Origin: Dipteris shenzhenensis
Lineage: Eukaryota; Polypodiophyta; Polypodiopsida; Gleicheniales
Assembly: GCA_047967505.1 (NCBI GenBank)
Contig: CM106538.1
Strand: one strand, 5' to 3'
Length of the DNA stretch: 64,000 nt
The translations under genes and the position numbers were made by a program. The notes below the pieces were generated by a model. It saw only the letters and a list, made by a program, of their open reading frames with translations. It did not search any database and was not told the DNA's origin. The stretch's first letter is position 1, and each line of letters opens with the position of its first letter. Below, one piece after another: positions 1 to 11,197 of this stretch.

Positions 1-1825
1 TTTATTGTTGTATAAGGCTCCTTGATATTTATATTAACTTTGTTCTCTAATTTTTTGTAAGGTTCATGCCTTTTTGGTAGGTTTTGTGAGATCTCTATGA
101 CTTTGCATACTCTTTTTGCCCATCTCTCCTCAATTCTTATCATCCACTTTGAAATAGATACTCTAATGGCTAATTAAGAAAAAATTGTGACTCAAAATTG
201 CCAGCATCTACACTGGCAAAAATGTGATCTTCAGATGTCCTACTCTTAGCTAAGAGAAACAAGACATGAAGGAAGGGTAGTGCATCTAGATCAAATAAAG
301 AAACATCACATCCAACCATTGCATCAACTATAACAAGTCTTCAATGACATAAGATGTGCAGCTCAAAAATGGCTCAAGTGACTCATAGATAAGAAGCAAG
401 CAAGCAATTGTCTACCCACATGTAATGATAACACAAAAAATAGCATGATGTAGACCAAGCAAGGCTCAAACAAAAGCAATAGACAAGACTTAGCATCAAA
501 AAAGGCACGACTCAATGCACTACTACAACTAGCTATGTAGCAACAATATGCTCAACTAACATCACCACATAAGCAGGTAAGACAACAACCTACGACAAAG
601 AAGCAAGCACGTGAGCCTAGCCCTTGGACTACCATGACCCAAAAGCCAACAAACAAAAACTCAATAATAGTAAGAGCTACATCTAAGTAAAGGGGCATGC
701 AAGGCACCTACTCAATAGATCTACAACATAGGTCCACAATGAAAGGTAGGACCAAACAATAAGCAACTTAGACGAGACTATAAGCAATGAAGCTATAGAC
801 AAAGGTGACAAGCAACTCAAGAAGCAAGAAACATGACTGAGGAATGCCTACAACTAGCATTTACACACTAGCAAACACAAGCAAAGGCATTAGTGCTAAA
901 ATAGACTTAGAATGGGCCTTCGTTGATCATCTCCTTTAGTTGCATTTTTCTCACCATCTGTTGCATCTTCCTCAAACACATTTCCTAAATACCTTTAGCT
1001 TCACAATTAGACCTAAGCCTGGTGGTAATGCCATATGGTAGATAGGGTTTGCTAAACCTTGGGTGGACATTTTTCCATGTGACAACCCTATCCACCTTAC
1101 CACATTGGCACCTATGCCACATGTCCCCTACTTACTTAGCCTACGAACTCAAACATCAAGCTAGGTCATCAAGCCATGTTATTAGGCCATGTTATCATGC
1201 TACCATGCGATTGGTCCATTGAAGCACATAGTGCCATATAGAGAGACATTTGTAAGCAACATGTGAACAGACACTATGACATCACCCACATGCCACCTCA
1301 TCAATTTTTACCACTCCTTGGACAAAGTTTGGATAGCATTTCAAATGGCCATAACTTTTGATCTTGAAGGAGCTTTAAATTGTTGTAACAGAAAAAATGA
1401 TAAGCATATCCTGCTCTACATGGAGAGGTCCTCAAACCTACATTATTACTTTTCCATAGGTTGGGTTCAACAACCTTTCTTGATCTAATACAACCTCCCA
1501 AGGCATAAAATGAACAAATATTTAAAATTTTCTATATTTTGCACATCAACATATAGTCTAGCAATAGATTAGCATAGCTATAGAGGAGATTAGACTCCAC
1601 TAGTCCAAGTGATCCATTGCCCATATCACCCTCTTAGTTCCCATTGGCATTAGTCCCCTTGAATCTATCATTGGTGTACAAATTTACACATTTGGCATAC
1701 CACCCAACATCTTGGCAGTTGGCAGCAGACAATCACATTAGAGATTTATGACACTTGATAAGGATCTTTCTCTTGGATTTATGATAGTTGCACACATTTA
1801 CACATGCATGCTAGCCATTCACATT
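1..1825. other. Unassigned AT-rich intergenic DNA
   Basis: I see no gene here. Short open frames (for example 1276-1488) have no recognisable domain. The stretch around 1020-1300 has phrases such as 'latter half of a word' CACATG, AGGTGG and TAGGGTTT blocks that resemble 46500-46700 and 54880-55030 in flavour, so it is probably old repeat sequence, but I cannot align it confidently. Confidence 0.6.
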
Positions 1826-2446
1826 CAGCAAAAGTTGACTATTTTCTAACATTGGTTCCCACATAGATATATCAACCTTGTACAACCTCTTGGCTATTCC
1901 TAGCACACAGTTGTCATTATTTTATTATAGGTTGGATCTTTAGCGCACACACAAGTCTTCCACCATGAGTTGTTTCACATCTTGAGAATTTGAAATAAGC
2001 CCTACAGTGGTGGCTCTCACACAATGTTCTCATGGGTAGACACTCTTGAAGGTACATGGGTAATCCTCTAGCATAGAGCATTAGACCACATCCAAATAAA
2101 TCCATAATTTTCACACCACATATGTGATGATACACCAATCATGACCCTAGATGAGATCCATGAGTGGATAGAAGGTTCTCTTTCCTCTTTCATTGCCAAA
2201 GGGTATGTACCTATTTATGGCAGTAACTCATGCCTCATTGGTCTTGAGAGATCAAACCTATATGTACCACATGCTAATATGAATCAGCCTCTAATTTCTA
2301 ATCATACACATTGTAGGTAAGCCCTTAGCAGGACACACTTTTCTCTACATCAACATAGATTGATCCTTGTGATGTACATCCATCACATGTACAAACGGTT
2401 CTGAATCCAATTGTACCACATGAGATGCAAATACACAGCAAGACTA

Positions 2447-2739
2447 TGAAGGACAAATTGATGTAATGGGATCTAGAGTCCTAAGGTCTAAGGTTGTGAG
2501 TGTGTGAACACGGTTTGCCTGGATAGGTGTCAGTAGGTGTGATTGAGTGAATCTAGGTGTGTGATGTGTGATTGAGAGAATCATGGAACTGATTGAGAGA
2601 TTTGTGGAACTAGATGCTCTACTGAGCTCACATGTGATGTCACTACTGGATGTAACTGGAGCCTATATATTAGGCCTATCTCTCTTGAATAAACTCTCTA
2701 TTTTGCTTCACTTACTCAATCCTTCTTGCAACTCCAACA
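2447..2739 (+). repeat. 5' LTR of the 2447-4689 element
   Basis: Starts TGAAGGAC, ends CCAACA, and matches 4395-4689 with roughly a dozen substitutions and a small indel. A TATA-like CCTATATATT lies at about 2662-2671, a plausible promoter for the element. Confidence 0.9.
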
Positions 2740-2741
2740 TG

Positions 2742-2753
2742 TGGTATCAGAGC
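2742..2753 (+). other. Primer binding site (tRNA-Met type)
   Basis: TGGTATCAGAGC begins two bases after the 5' LTR. It matches the complement of the 3' end of plant initiator tRNA-Met, the usual primer of copia elements. Confidence 0.85.
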
Positions 2754-3574
2754 CTTGGTTCACTCTCCTTGAGACCTCCTTGAGTGCCATGTCATCATCT
2801 TCTCCCTCACACTCTCTTCTTCTCCATTTTCTCCTCTTTTGAGCATAATTTCCAAGCGCTTGTTCTCCCAATGTAGGCAACCATTCTCCAAACCCTTTCA
2901 GCCATAGATTTTCCACATATAGGTGCACTTACACTCCAGAGGGTTTTTGGAAATTGCCCTTCTACAACCCGTACTTATACTCACTTCATCCTACGCCATT
3001 TTTGTTGATACAACTTACTGGAGCCACCATTTCAAAAACCATCTCAGGTGCACTTAGGCGACCTACGGGCTACCTGTTGGTAAATTTTGAGGGAAAATGG
3101 TCAAGGGAATGAGGAGAAACTAAAAAAAAACCAATCAGGTTTTGAAGAAGACATGTTTTTGGAGGTGGAGAAGATGTTGCTGCCCCTAGAGGTGTGAAGC
3201 TTCATTTGGCTTGAGACTTGCACTGAGTCTTCTACTCGGCTTCTACTTCCAAATACCTTTAATTGCGCAGGAAATGCCCTATGCTTGATGCTTTGTGGAG
3301 TGAGGTAGCAATCCTCCAAGGTTCCTCTGTTTTCTGCAAGCATTTCTAGACTATTTTTGAAGTTTGATGCTACACTAAATGCTAAGGTGATGCTTGAGGA
3401 GTTAAAGTATAGATCAGAGATTCAGAGATTACTTTTTAAGTTCATTTGAATGCATTTTTCACCTTTTATGTTGAGGATTGAGGTTATGATACTTTGAAGT
3501 GGATTTCAAGTCATACTATCTTGTTGACTAGTTGATGAGTTGACTAGTCTGGATTGACCATGACAAGAGTTTAG

Positions 3575-4075
3575 ATGAAGGAAGAATATATCATGACTTG
3601 CATGATGATTTCAAATGGATATGATTGGAACAAAGGTTTCAACTACAACCATCATGATTCTTATTTTAAAGATGCCTTAGTTATGGTTTTAGTATCTTTC
3701 ATGATGTATGAAATGTACTTGCATTTGGTTGACTATACCTTGCCATACAATCATGATCACCTCTTTTACAAGAGTAGACACTGCCCTTGCATGACAAGTG
3801 GTAAGACCCTCTTCAGTCCATATGATTCACAAAATGTTTTTAAGGCTTGGACACTCAAAGAAGGTGAAGGACTACAAGGATCTTGTATTGCAGAATATGG
3901 ACAAGATACATTAAAGAGTGTAGAGAAGGACAAAGAGCAAAGGAGTTACAAGATTGGCTACACCAAGAACCTCTCCAATGACAATGAACCTCACACTATG
4001 GTAGCTTTGAAGAGAAGGAGGAAAAGGACAAGACATGCCATCAAACGGGGGTATTTCCCCACATCTTCCACTTAG
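3575..4075 (+). CDS. Hypothetical 166-aa frame inside a non-autonomous LTR element
   Basis: This is the longest open frame in the interior of the 2447-4689 element. I recognise no domain. The C-terminal third is rich in Lys/Arg/Glu (KRRRKRTRHAIKRG near the end). There is no CCHC knuckle, no DSGA protease motif and no RT motif. Nucleotides around 3750-3810 resemble 25650-25700 of the related gag-only element, where they lie just before gag. The frame may therefore be relict gag-proximal sequence rather than a functional protein. It could equally be a chance frame in AT-rich DNA. Confidence 0.25.
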   Translation: MKEEYIMTCMMISNGYDWNKGFNYNHHDSYFKDALVMVLVSFMMYEMYLHLVDYTLPYNHDHLFYKSRHCPCMTSGKTLFSPYDSQNVFKAWTLKEGEGLQGSCIAEYGQDTLKSVEKDKEQRSYKIGYTKNLSNDNEPHTMVALKRRRKRTRHAIKRGYFPTSST

Positions 4076-4394
4076 AATGTTTTTGTGTGTGTGGTCAATA
4101 AGGGTTCTCTACCTTGGGATGTCCCCCTCAAATGATTGTTACTCTTATGTGTTACCTTGTTGGATCTAAGGGTATTCCCATGCATAGTCATTGTCTATCT
4201 CCCAATTCTAAACCAACAAACCAAAATCAGAGTGAGATCATGTTGGGATGAGGATGCCCAAATGAGTCTACTGCTAATGCAACTAGAGTGAGTACCAGGT
4301 TGTGGATCATGTGTGTTACCACTAGAGGTGGGCAAGCCATGAAGTTTCCCATGGACTACTGCTAGGGTTGAGGTCATCAATTTGTGGGGGGGAA

Positions 4395-4689
4395 TGAAGG
4401 ACAAATTGATGTAATGGGATCTAGAGTCCTAAGGTCTAAGGTTGTGAGTGTGTGAACACATGGTGCGCCTGGATAGGTGTCAGTAGGCGTGATTGAGTGA
4501 ATTTAGGTGTGTGATGTGTAATTGAGAGAATCATGGAACTGATTGAGAGATTTGTGGATCTAGATGCTCTATTGAGCTCACATGTGATGTCACTATTGGA
4601 TGTAACTAAAGCCTATATATTGGGCCTGTCTCTCTTGAATAAACTCTCTCTTTTGCTTCACTTACTCAATCCTTCTTGCAACTCCAACA
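4395..4689 (+). repeat. 3' LTR of the 2447-4689 element
   Basis: Pairs with 2447-2739. It is preceded by the purine tract GTGGGGGGGAA at about 4384-4394 and followed by the target duplication GACTA. Confidence 0.9.
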
Positions 4690-4904
4690 GACTACACCAT
4701 TGACCATGTAGTTTTTAATTAGATAAGTCCTTAGTATGAGGCTCTCAAATCTCTAGTAGCATGTGGAGATACGTGTCATAGTGTACCCAGCTCTTTAGGT
4801 GATCCTATTCCATCATCCATTATTGATGCTTTCACCTCTGACACAAATCATGTTATGATTATGGACATAGTTTTTGACACTAATTATCAACATCTCAATC
4901 ATTA

Positions 4905-4906
<2 letters not shown>

Positions 4907-4964
<58 letters not shown>

Positions 4965-4970
4965 CCCCCC
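4907..4970. repeat. (TC)n microsatellite with C run
   Basis: About 28 TC units run straight into nine or ten C. The inverted copy carries the mirror tract (G run then GA units) at 18304-18352. Arg-Glu repeat frames read through this tract are artefacts. Confidence 0.95.
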
Positions 4971-5545
4971 TGATACTCCAACATTGTCCATAAGCAAAGT
5001 GCTTCATGAAGGCTTGCTAAGGAGATAGTGAACCAAGATCTTGAGGAGCATAGAGGCACCCACTTCCCAATAGCCACCATTAAGAGAAGTGAAACTATGA
5101 ATCATAAAGGATTTGGAGGGAAAATCCTCTCTTGCCATGTGTTTATTTGGGTAAGATCCCATCTAGATAGTTCTATTCCTCATAGAGTCATAGAGTCTCT
5201 CCTTTCTCTCCCCAAAAAAGTAGATATTGAGGGAACAACAAGTTCCATGTTTTCAAATACCTTTCACCTTCAATTTAAAAAGCACCAATGTCCCATTGCT
5301 AGAGTATATGACCATCATCTTTGCCAATACCTTCCCTGTTTAAAAAGAAACCATTATTCCCTTCCTGGAGCACATGATTGTAACTCTCTTTCCCTACAAC
5401 CTCTCTATAATTCAAAAATCAAAGTAGAACAAGTAAGGAAAGTGGGTGCACTTGTGTATATGTGTATGGGCATGTATATGTGGTGGGGGAGGTATGCACA
5501 TGCATGCACACAAAGAGAAGTGTGTGTGTGTGTGTGTGTTAAGAT

Positions 5546-6229
5546 TAGATTAGAACCCCTCAAGAAGGTCCTAGAATATATGGACAACACTCGACTCTCT
5601 GGAAAGATAGAAACCACAGAGTATTTGGTGATCCCATGTTTTCTCCTTTTGTTTTCTTTCATCATTCTGTGCATCAATCACTCTTTGATTGTCCGCAAAC
5701 TCACAACATAGATTATGATGTATATTTGTGCCACATAGAGATTTTCTCTTGATGTACTTTTCCAGCTTCCTAGTTTTGGGATAGCTTTCTTGTAACATAA
5801 AGCATTCAAAGTTTTCACCAAAAAAGTGTGTGTGTATGTGAAGAAATATGTGTCTGTGTGTGTGAGATACATTTACTAATCAAAATTATTATGTGTGTGT
5901 GTGTGTGTGGCCCACCCCCAACCCCAAAGGGTAAGACCTCATGGTGGGGAGGAAGCCCACCAAGTGGAACTTACTCCCCACCTACTGATAATAAGTGAAT
6001 AAAAGTGGATTTGTATGATAAGTGTCAAAATTAAAAAATGATGGCCAATAGTAAATGTGTAAACCACTTCTACAAAATAGATGTAAAGGTTAGTAAAAAA
6101 TAAGACGGCGGATCATAGAATGACTAGGGATTATCCATGCTAAAGAATAATCCAATGGATGTGAATTAATTGTATGGCAGTAGCCCAACAAAAGTCTAGT
6201 TGGGAAATCAAAGTGTGTGTTTAGATTAA
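5546..6229. other. Unassigned DNA with short GT tracts
   Basis: No gene recognised. It contains several short (GT)n tracts (about 5519-5540, 5826-5838, 5858-5870, 5892-5908). This part of the left arm has no counterpart in the right arm. Confidence 0.55.
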
Positions 6230-6490
6230 AAATTCCCATCAATGATTGAGCCATACAATTAATTCCATCAATTGGATAAAAAGTTTTTTTAAAAAAGGGG
6301 ACCATATAAGGAAAAAATATTTGAGACATCTAAGTTGAAAAATGCAACAACTAGAGTTTGCAAAAAGTCCCACCAAAATTAAGAATTTTTAATAATATCA
6401 AATTTGGCAAACACAATATTGAAAAAAGATGTCAAATCCTCAAGTAGAGGTTTCGAGGTCTGGGTCCACTTACTTGCCAGCATCCAAACA
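6230..6490 (+). repeat. Inner block of the inverted duplication, left copy
   Basis: The reverse complement of this block matches 14531-14798, including the shared phrase around GGCAAGTAAGTGGAC. It lies further in than the outer arms, in the order expected for one large imperfect palindrome. Similarity stops next to a (CA)n tract in the right copy. Confidence 0.75.
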
Positions 6491-7090
6491 AAGCGTTAAT
6501 GTACCAAGTCCTCCAACTTAGTCGTTTATGTGTGCAACAGTACTTCTTGACCCAACACCGGACTTCAATGCACCTAGGACCTTGCAGCCCCAAATACACC
6601 CGCATTCTAATCGCAACTCGTTCCGCACTCATAGGTCACCTTGACGTTCTAGCTCAAAATGGTCTTTGGCATGTCTCAGACTCAGACTATCATTTTTGCT
6701 CCAAGCCACAATGCATCGTCCCCTAGTTTGCCGTTCACAAATCCTAAGACCCACACGTGGAGTTCTGGGCCACTTTTGCACAACATGCTTTTGATGCCTC
6801 TCGAGGTGCCTTTCTTGGCACAAATGGTCCTGGTTGCCTTGCAGTGCATCCAGGGTAGAACCCTCTTGGGTCTCCCCTTCACTGATGCTGGTACACAAGC
6901 TCCTAGGCCTCTACGCAACACTTGGCCTTCCTTGGATAAGGTCACGATTCGCAGTTCTACACAAAACGCCCACCACACGATTTTTGAGCTTCAGTCCAAC
7001 TTGGTCACAAGGTTAGCAGCCTTTGGGTAGGGTCGGCACGCTTCACCCCGCGGGCTCCCCGCGAGTCTCGACCCGGTACCAAATGGTTCA
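6491..7090. other. GC-richer unassigned block
   Basis: Base composition is more balanced than its surroundings. A 123-codon frame (6659-7030, plus) shows no recognisable domain. The right end contains a GC-rich motif (about 7022-7080, CCCGCGGGCTCCCCGCGAG and flanks) that abuts the truncated copia gag at 7099. It may be a fragment of another mobile element. I cannot name it. Confidence 0.4.
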
Positions 7091-7098
7091 CATGATAT

Positions 7099-7452
7099 TT
7101 ACAATGGTATGGAGAATATGATATTTACAATCATCCATGCCTCCTCCGCTATGGTGACATGTTGAATTAATGCCATGACAAAATCACTTACACTGTAGAC
7201 AATAGAACACAGGACATCTGCATTTCTTCTTGTCCACGCGAGAATCTCATCTGCAGTTGGTACTATCTGTTGTCCTGCATTGGCTGGATTTGGTCTCGCA
7301 ACGGGCTTCACGTCCACCCCAGTAGCAGTATCCCAAAGCTCGTATGCGCTTAGGATGGTCTTTATCTTGAACTTCCATAGTGGATAGTTAGTGCCGTCCG
7401 ACTTTCCGCTTTTGCTGAACGGTGGGATTCGCAGTCTTGTGGGCTGGGCCAT
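7099..7452 (-). pseudogene. Copia gag N-terminus, truncated
   Basis: The 117-codon frame reads as the start of a Ty1/copia Gag: a short polar N-terminus, then the conserved DGTNYPLWKFKIKTIL segment with the Tyr/Phe-x-x-Trp core, LWDTATG, and the IAEEAWMIV helix typical of the DUF4219/UBN2 region. The frame stops at 7099 and the CCHC knuckle, protease and pol are absent, replaced by the unrelated GC-rich block. An LTR and primer site lie immediately upstream on the same strand (7511-8254), so this is the 5' end of a truncated copia element. Confidence 0.85.
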
Positions 7453-7510
7453 CTCTCATAATCTGCTCGCAAATAGAAACACACTACCAAATCTTCTTAC
7501 TAGAGTCCAA

Positions 7511-8254
7511 GCTCTGATACAGAAAACAATACAATGTCTGTGCTCAACAGATAATAGGATCTCGTACGCAAGAGAGAAAAGCAGATAGTATGGAGAATCA
7601 AAAATTTGATTACTGTAAAACTGATACAATAGATGGCGCTGCCTCCTAGCCATGTGCTCCTATGAGAGAAGCTTCGATGGCATGCTCGAAATAGTAGAGG
7701 ACAGAGGCTGGATGGTAAGGAATCAGGGTTGCTATAGCCAGTGATGAAATGGGCTTCACGAGCTTGCTCTTATATAGCCACCAGTCGTAGTCGGTTAGGC
7801 TCAATTGGGAGACCCGACCCAATCCGCCCGAACCGGTCGACTGGAGGCCGATAGGCCACTGACCACATGATAGAATTGTGGCGTAGATTAGAGCAACTAA
7901 CCTACGATCTCCATTTGGCCCCTCCATTTGGCCCACAGCCATCCGGGATCATCTAGGGCTCCAAATGGGCCCCACAACCCAAGAGTGGGCTGCCTCGGGA
8001 AATGCTCCATCTACCCTTAGTGCGGTCAATCATGGGATGCCTTCCCACACTTGCATGTAGCCTAGTTGGCAGTGTGCCAACTCTATCTGAAGCCATCCAG
8101 CCATCAGGCCACACATGGCCCCCATCTAGTGTCCAAACCAGGACCTACTAGATAACCGAGCTACTCAAATGCCTTCTCCTCATATGGAGGGCTTACAAGT
8201 AGAGTTAGCTAGTTCCTACGTAGTTACACGAGAGTGGAGCATTGATATCTAACA
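7511..8254 (-). repeat. 5' LTR and primer site of the truncated copia
   Basis: On the minus strand the LTR probably starts TGTTAGATATCAATG at 8254 and ends near 7535. A TATATAAG box lies around 7770-7780. The primer site GCTCTGATACAG (complement TGTATCAGAGC) at 7511-7522 is a variant of the Met-tRNA site. No partner LTR was found in the window, so the inner boundary is approximate. Confidence 0.7.
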
Positions 8255-8259
8255 ATATC

Positions 8260-10670
8260 AGCTGTTGATGCAATGAGCATTTCTAGAAAACTAGTGTGAA
8301 AATAAATGTTTAGCAACAATGAACTCATCATTAAATTCCAAGGCATTCCTAGCTATCCAAATGAACAAAGTGCATGCACTCAAATCCAATCCCAAGTGGC
8401 ATAAGGTAACTTGAGTGCATTACCTAGAATCCAATTGAGTGGTTCACCTAAGTGTCACTACACAAATTTCCAAATTTTCCTAGGCATGACAAAAAAAGAT
8501 GGAAGACATTTTTATATTTGTCAAGGCATCTCTTACAAGTCCCATCTCCTTTTCCTATCCTTAAGCTCTTGCAATTAGTCCATACACCTTTATGCATGAC
8601 GAGCAAAAGTAATGGGATAATTTTTCATCCCATAACAAGACAAATCTATTTCTCCATGTCTAGGCATTGTCAGCTAACTTCCATCTTCTATTCAACGTAG
8701 TGGAAAGCTAACTTCCATCTTCTATTCAACGTAGTGGAAAGCTAATCAACGGAGTAGGTATAGGTAGAAAGTGGAGACTTCTAACCCAACTGAATCCCTA
8801 TCATAAATCAAAACTCTGCCCCCTTTCCAGGTGAGGTCATGGTCTCATAGCTCTATTCTACTCATAACAAGTGCCTGATCTTGATTGGATAATCTAAATT
8901 CTCTTCTAATCTCATGCCATTCTTTCCATTTTATGTTTTTTGTACTCCATACTTGATCCCATGTCTCAAGCCCTTTTTTTGAAAAGTTACCAAGCTTTTA
9001 TCAACGGTTGATTTTTGAAAAGAACCGATACCTAGATGGAATCTAATCCCATGAATGAACCTTTACCAATAAATCCAATATGTTTTTTTATTTGTTTGAA
9101 AGCATACCATAGGGATTTCCACAACTGCCTCCCCCTAGTTGTAATCAAAGTTAGGATTAGTTATTGCTTTTATGATCCATGTGACTTCTTTTATAATCCA
9201 TGTTACTACTAACTTAAAAGTAGCTTGTTAGATGTTAACAACACCCATGCCTTCTTCATCTTTGGGTCTAGTACAAAATGCCCACTTGACTTTAGAAATC
9301 CTTCTTCTAGAATCACTGCCCCCCCCCAAGAGAGATATGTATATTATGATAAACTTTTCCAGACCAGTTTGTGAGGGGCACTGAAAAGACAAATAAAAGA
9401 TAGAGATAGGGTAAATACAATGATTCAGGACTACTGTTCTTCTTGTCAGATTGGCCTAGAAATCCTAAGCTTAGTTCTACTTTTGTTTAGAAACCAGTCT
9501 CACATTGCTTTCATACTGACCTTGAACCCCATGGGTATTCCTAGGAGTCTGGAGATTTGACCTTGTGGGATTTTTTTGCAATCCTTTGACTTTAACTATT
9601 CTTGGTCTTTTCCTAAAAGTATAGCATACCCTATTTTCACATGATTAACTGCAAGACAAAAAATGTCCAGATAGTTCAAGGCATTTTCAATGTGTTGAGG
9701 AGTGTTGCTAATAGTGAGATTAGTGTCATCTACAAGCTATTAGTTCACTGAGTGTTTCCTTGAGGGAAATTCAATTCCTTTGGGGGTTTCCTTATCCCCT
9801 TGATCCTGTATCAGCCACCTCAATGAATCTGCTACAATTGCAAACAAAAGAGAAGCAAGAGGACATCCTTTTCTAATGGATCTCTTTAACATAAAGATTT
9901 GAGACATTTCTCCATTAATATAGAGCTTGGCAGAAGCATTTGTGAGAAGTAGTTTTACAAAGGATGTGAACCTTGCTCCTATGCCAAAGTCTTAAATAGA
10001 TTGTACCAAGATGAGATTGTAAACTATTTCCAACAAGCCCACCACTCTTTGAACTAAATCCTTGCATTTTGAAGTTTGCATCGTTCCTGATAACAAATCC
10101 CCTTCTTTTTGTTAAGTAGCTATTGTTGAGCCTCTATATCTAGAATCCTTGCTTTCCTTTCCAATTCCTCTAATTCTTCCTTTAATCTACCCATTCTTTG
10201 AGCTCTAATGATTGCCTTGTGTTTCCTGGCTACTTCTAGAACTTGTTGAGTGTTAGATGCATCGTCTAGCCAACCTTGTGAGCAAGTTTTAGCCGAGTAG
10301 AAAATTGTATTATAAATTCTAGCAATGTTTGGCTGGATAGACTGGATGCTAAAGAGAGAGGGATCAAGCTTAAACCAAGAGCTACCCTTTTTACCTGAGC
10401 CAAAGACAAAGCAAAAACCAATTTATGATATGAGAGAGTCAAGGATGAGAATATTTTGCTCCTCTTAAGTGCAAGTACCAGTTTCCCCTATGTCAATCAG
10501 TTGTGAGTTCTCCTTGAGCTCTTCCCAAATCTGAAGCTTAGTGCCCCTCAAAAGAGATCCATTCTTCATCCATCTGTCCTCTACAAATTCAACCATATTA
10601 AAGTTTCCTAAAAGCACACAGTTACTCTCTTGCACTTGAAGTTACTTCGAGGTCAATTGGAGGGCAGAAT
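8260..10670 (-). pseudogene. L1-type LINE ORF2 remnant (EN, RT, zf-RVT)
   Basis: Reading the minus strand in order: an APE-endonuclease-like GNFNMVEFVEDRW near 10600; RT motif B as RKGCPLASLLFAIVADSL near 9890-9840; the catalytic motif remnant DDTNLTI near 9740; a LLGIPMGF block near 9540; then the C-terminal zinc-binding (zf-RVT) region with CKRCL...HLF near 8530 and the terminal WIARNALEF near 8350. This is the usual domain order of plant L1 ORF2. Frames are broken many times and the total length (about 2.4 kb) is short for an intact ORF2, so internal segments are missing. The copia LTR at 10719 interrupts its 5' side. Confidence 0.8.
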
Positions 10671-10718
10671 AAATCTACAGTAAAAGAGACATTTTTTATC
10701 CTACATTTTATTGAAACC

Positions 10719-10948
10719 TGACAAAATATGAAGAGGGGAGAGGAGAAGAGTGGAGATGAGGAGAGAGGGCACAGGTAGAGAGCACACCACAAATGACTAA
10801 TTCTACACTAGATTTAGTTGAAAATGTAGAATATATACAAACCCTTTTAAGGTTAGGGTTAGGTCATCTAACCCTTTCCTTTATAGCACTCTATATGTGT
10901 TAGTGCGATGCACATATGATCACATGATGTTAAACTGATCTCTCAACA
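10719..10948 (-). repeat. 3' LTR of copia A (minus copy)
   Basis: About 230 bp, starting TGTTGAGAG and ending TATTTTGTCA on the minus strand. It matches 53196-53426. The sequence just inside it (10950-10990) corresponds to the polypurine-proximal AGGGAAGG region of the other copy. Confidence 0.85.
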
Positions 10949-11197
10949 CCTTCCCTTAAGATCAACATCATGAAGTAGGCCTTCCCTCAAGATGATGATT
11001 CTGGGGAATCAAAGAAGGACTGAGCATTCCATTCCATCAAACCCCTTTAATGGGAATGTCCTTCCTCTGAGTCAAACCAGGAGCTTGTCCGTACTTCTTG
11101 AAAAGCTCTTTACCGAGTGGTTTGGTAAAGATGTCTGCAACATTTCCTTTGCTATCACAATGCTGCATTGTGATGTCACCAAGTAACACTCTTTCTC

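Larger units (their letters stand above)
2447..4689 (+). mobile_element. Non-autonomous LTR retrotransposon, complete
   Basis: This 2243-bp element is bounded by 293- and 295-bp LTRs beginning TGAAGGAC and ending CTCCAACA. It is flanked by the 5-bp target duplication GACTA (2442-2446 and 4690-4694). The empty site is preserved in the inverted copy near 18567, which confirms the boundaries. A tRNA-Met primer site follows the first LTR and a G-rich polypurine tract precedes the second. The 1.65-kb interior has no gag, protease, integrase or RT that I can recognise. Its first part (about 3180-3450) resembles the same part of the element at 24409-27138, although the LTRs differ. Confidence 0.9.
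1826..5545 (+). repeat. Left arm of a large inverted duplication
   Basis: Positions 1826-2446 and 4690-5545 read as the reverse complement of 19190-17715, with scattered substitutions and small indels. The right arm is continuous where this arm is interrupted by the LTR element at 2447-4689, so that insertion is younger than the duplication. Both arms include the same (TC)n/(GA)n tract and lose similarity inside a (GT)n/(CA)n tract near 5540/17715. No protein domain was recognised, although a few short frames are readable in both arms (about 2140-2330 and 4733-4905). Substitutions in the first of these include several amino-acid changes, so I do not call genes. Confidence 0.8.

Noticed and set aside
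2140-2330. Short frame MTLDEIHEW... readable in both inverted arms as a possible gene
   Set aside because: Differences between arms include several amino-acid changes in a short frame, with stops just beyond; no sign of selection and no recognised domain.
4813-5080. Arg-Glu repeat proteins on the minus strand (also 18192-18446 and 56050-56247)
   Set aside because: They are translations of (TC)n/(GA)n microsatellites, with no conserved flanking protein.
5028-5711. 227-codon open frame in the left arm
   Set aside because: It reads through a (GT)n tract (VCVCVCV) and across the end of the repeat arm; the inverted copy does not keep the frame and no domain is recognisable.
6659-7030. 123-codon plus frame (and overlapping minus frames) as a host gene
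   Set aside because: No domain, overlapping frames of similar length on the other strand, and sandwiched between repeat fragments.
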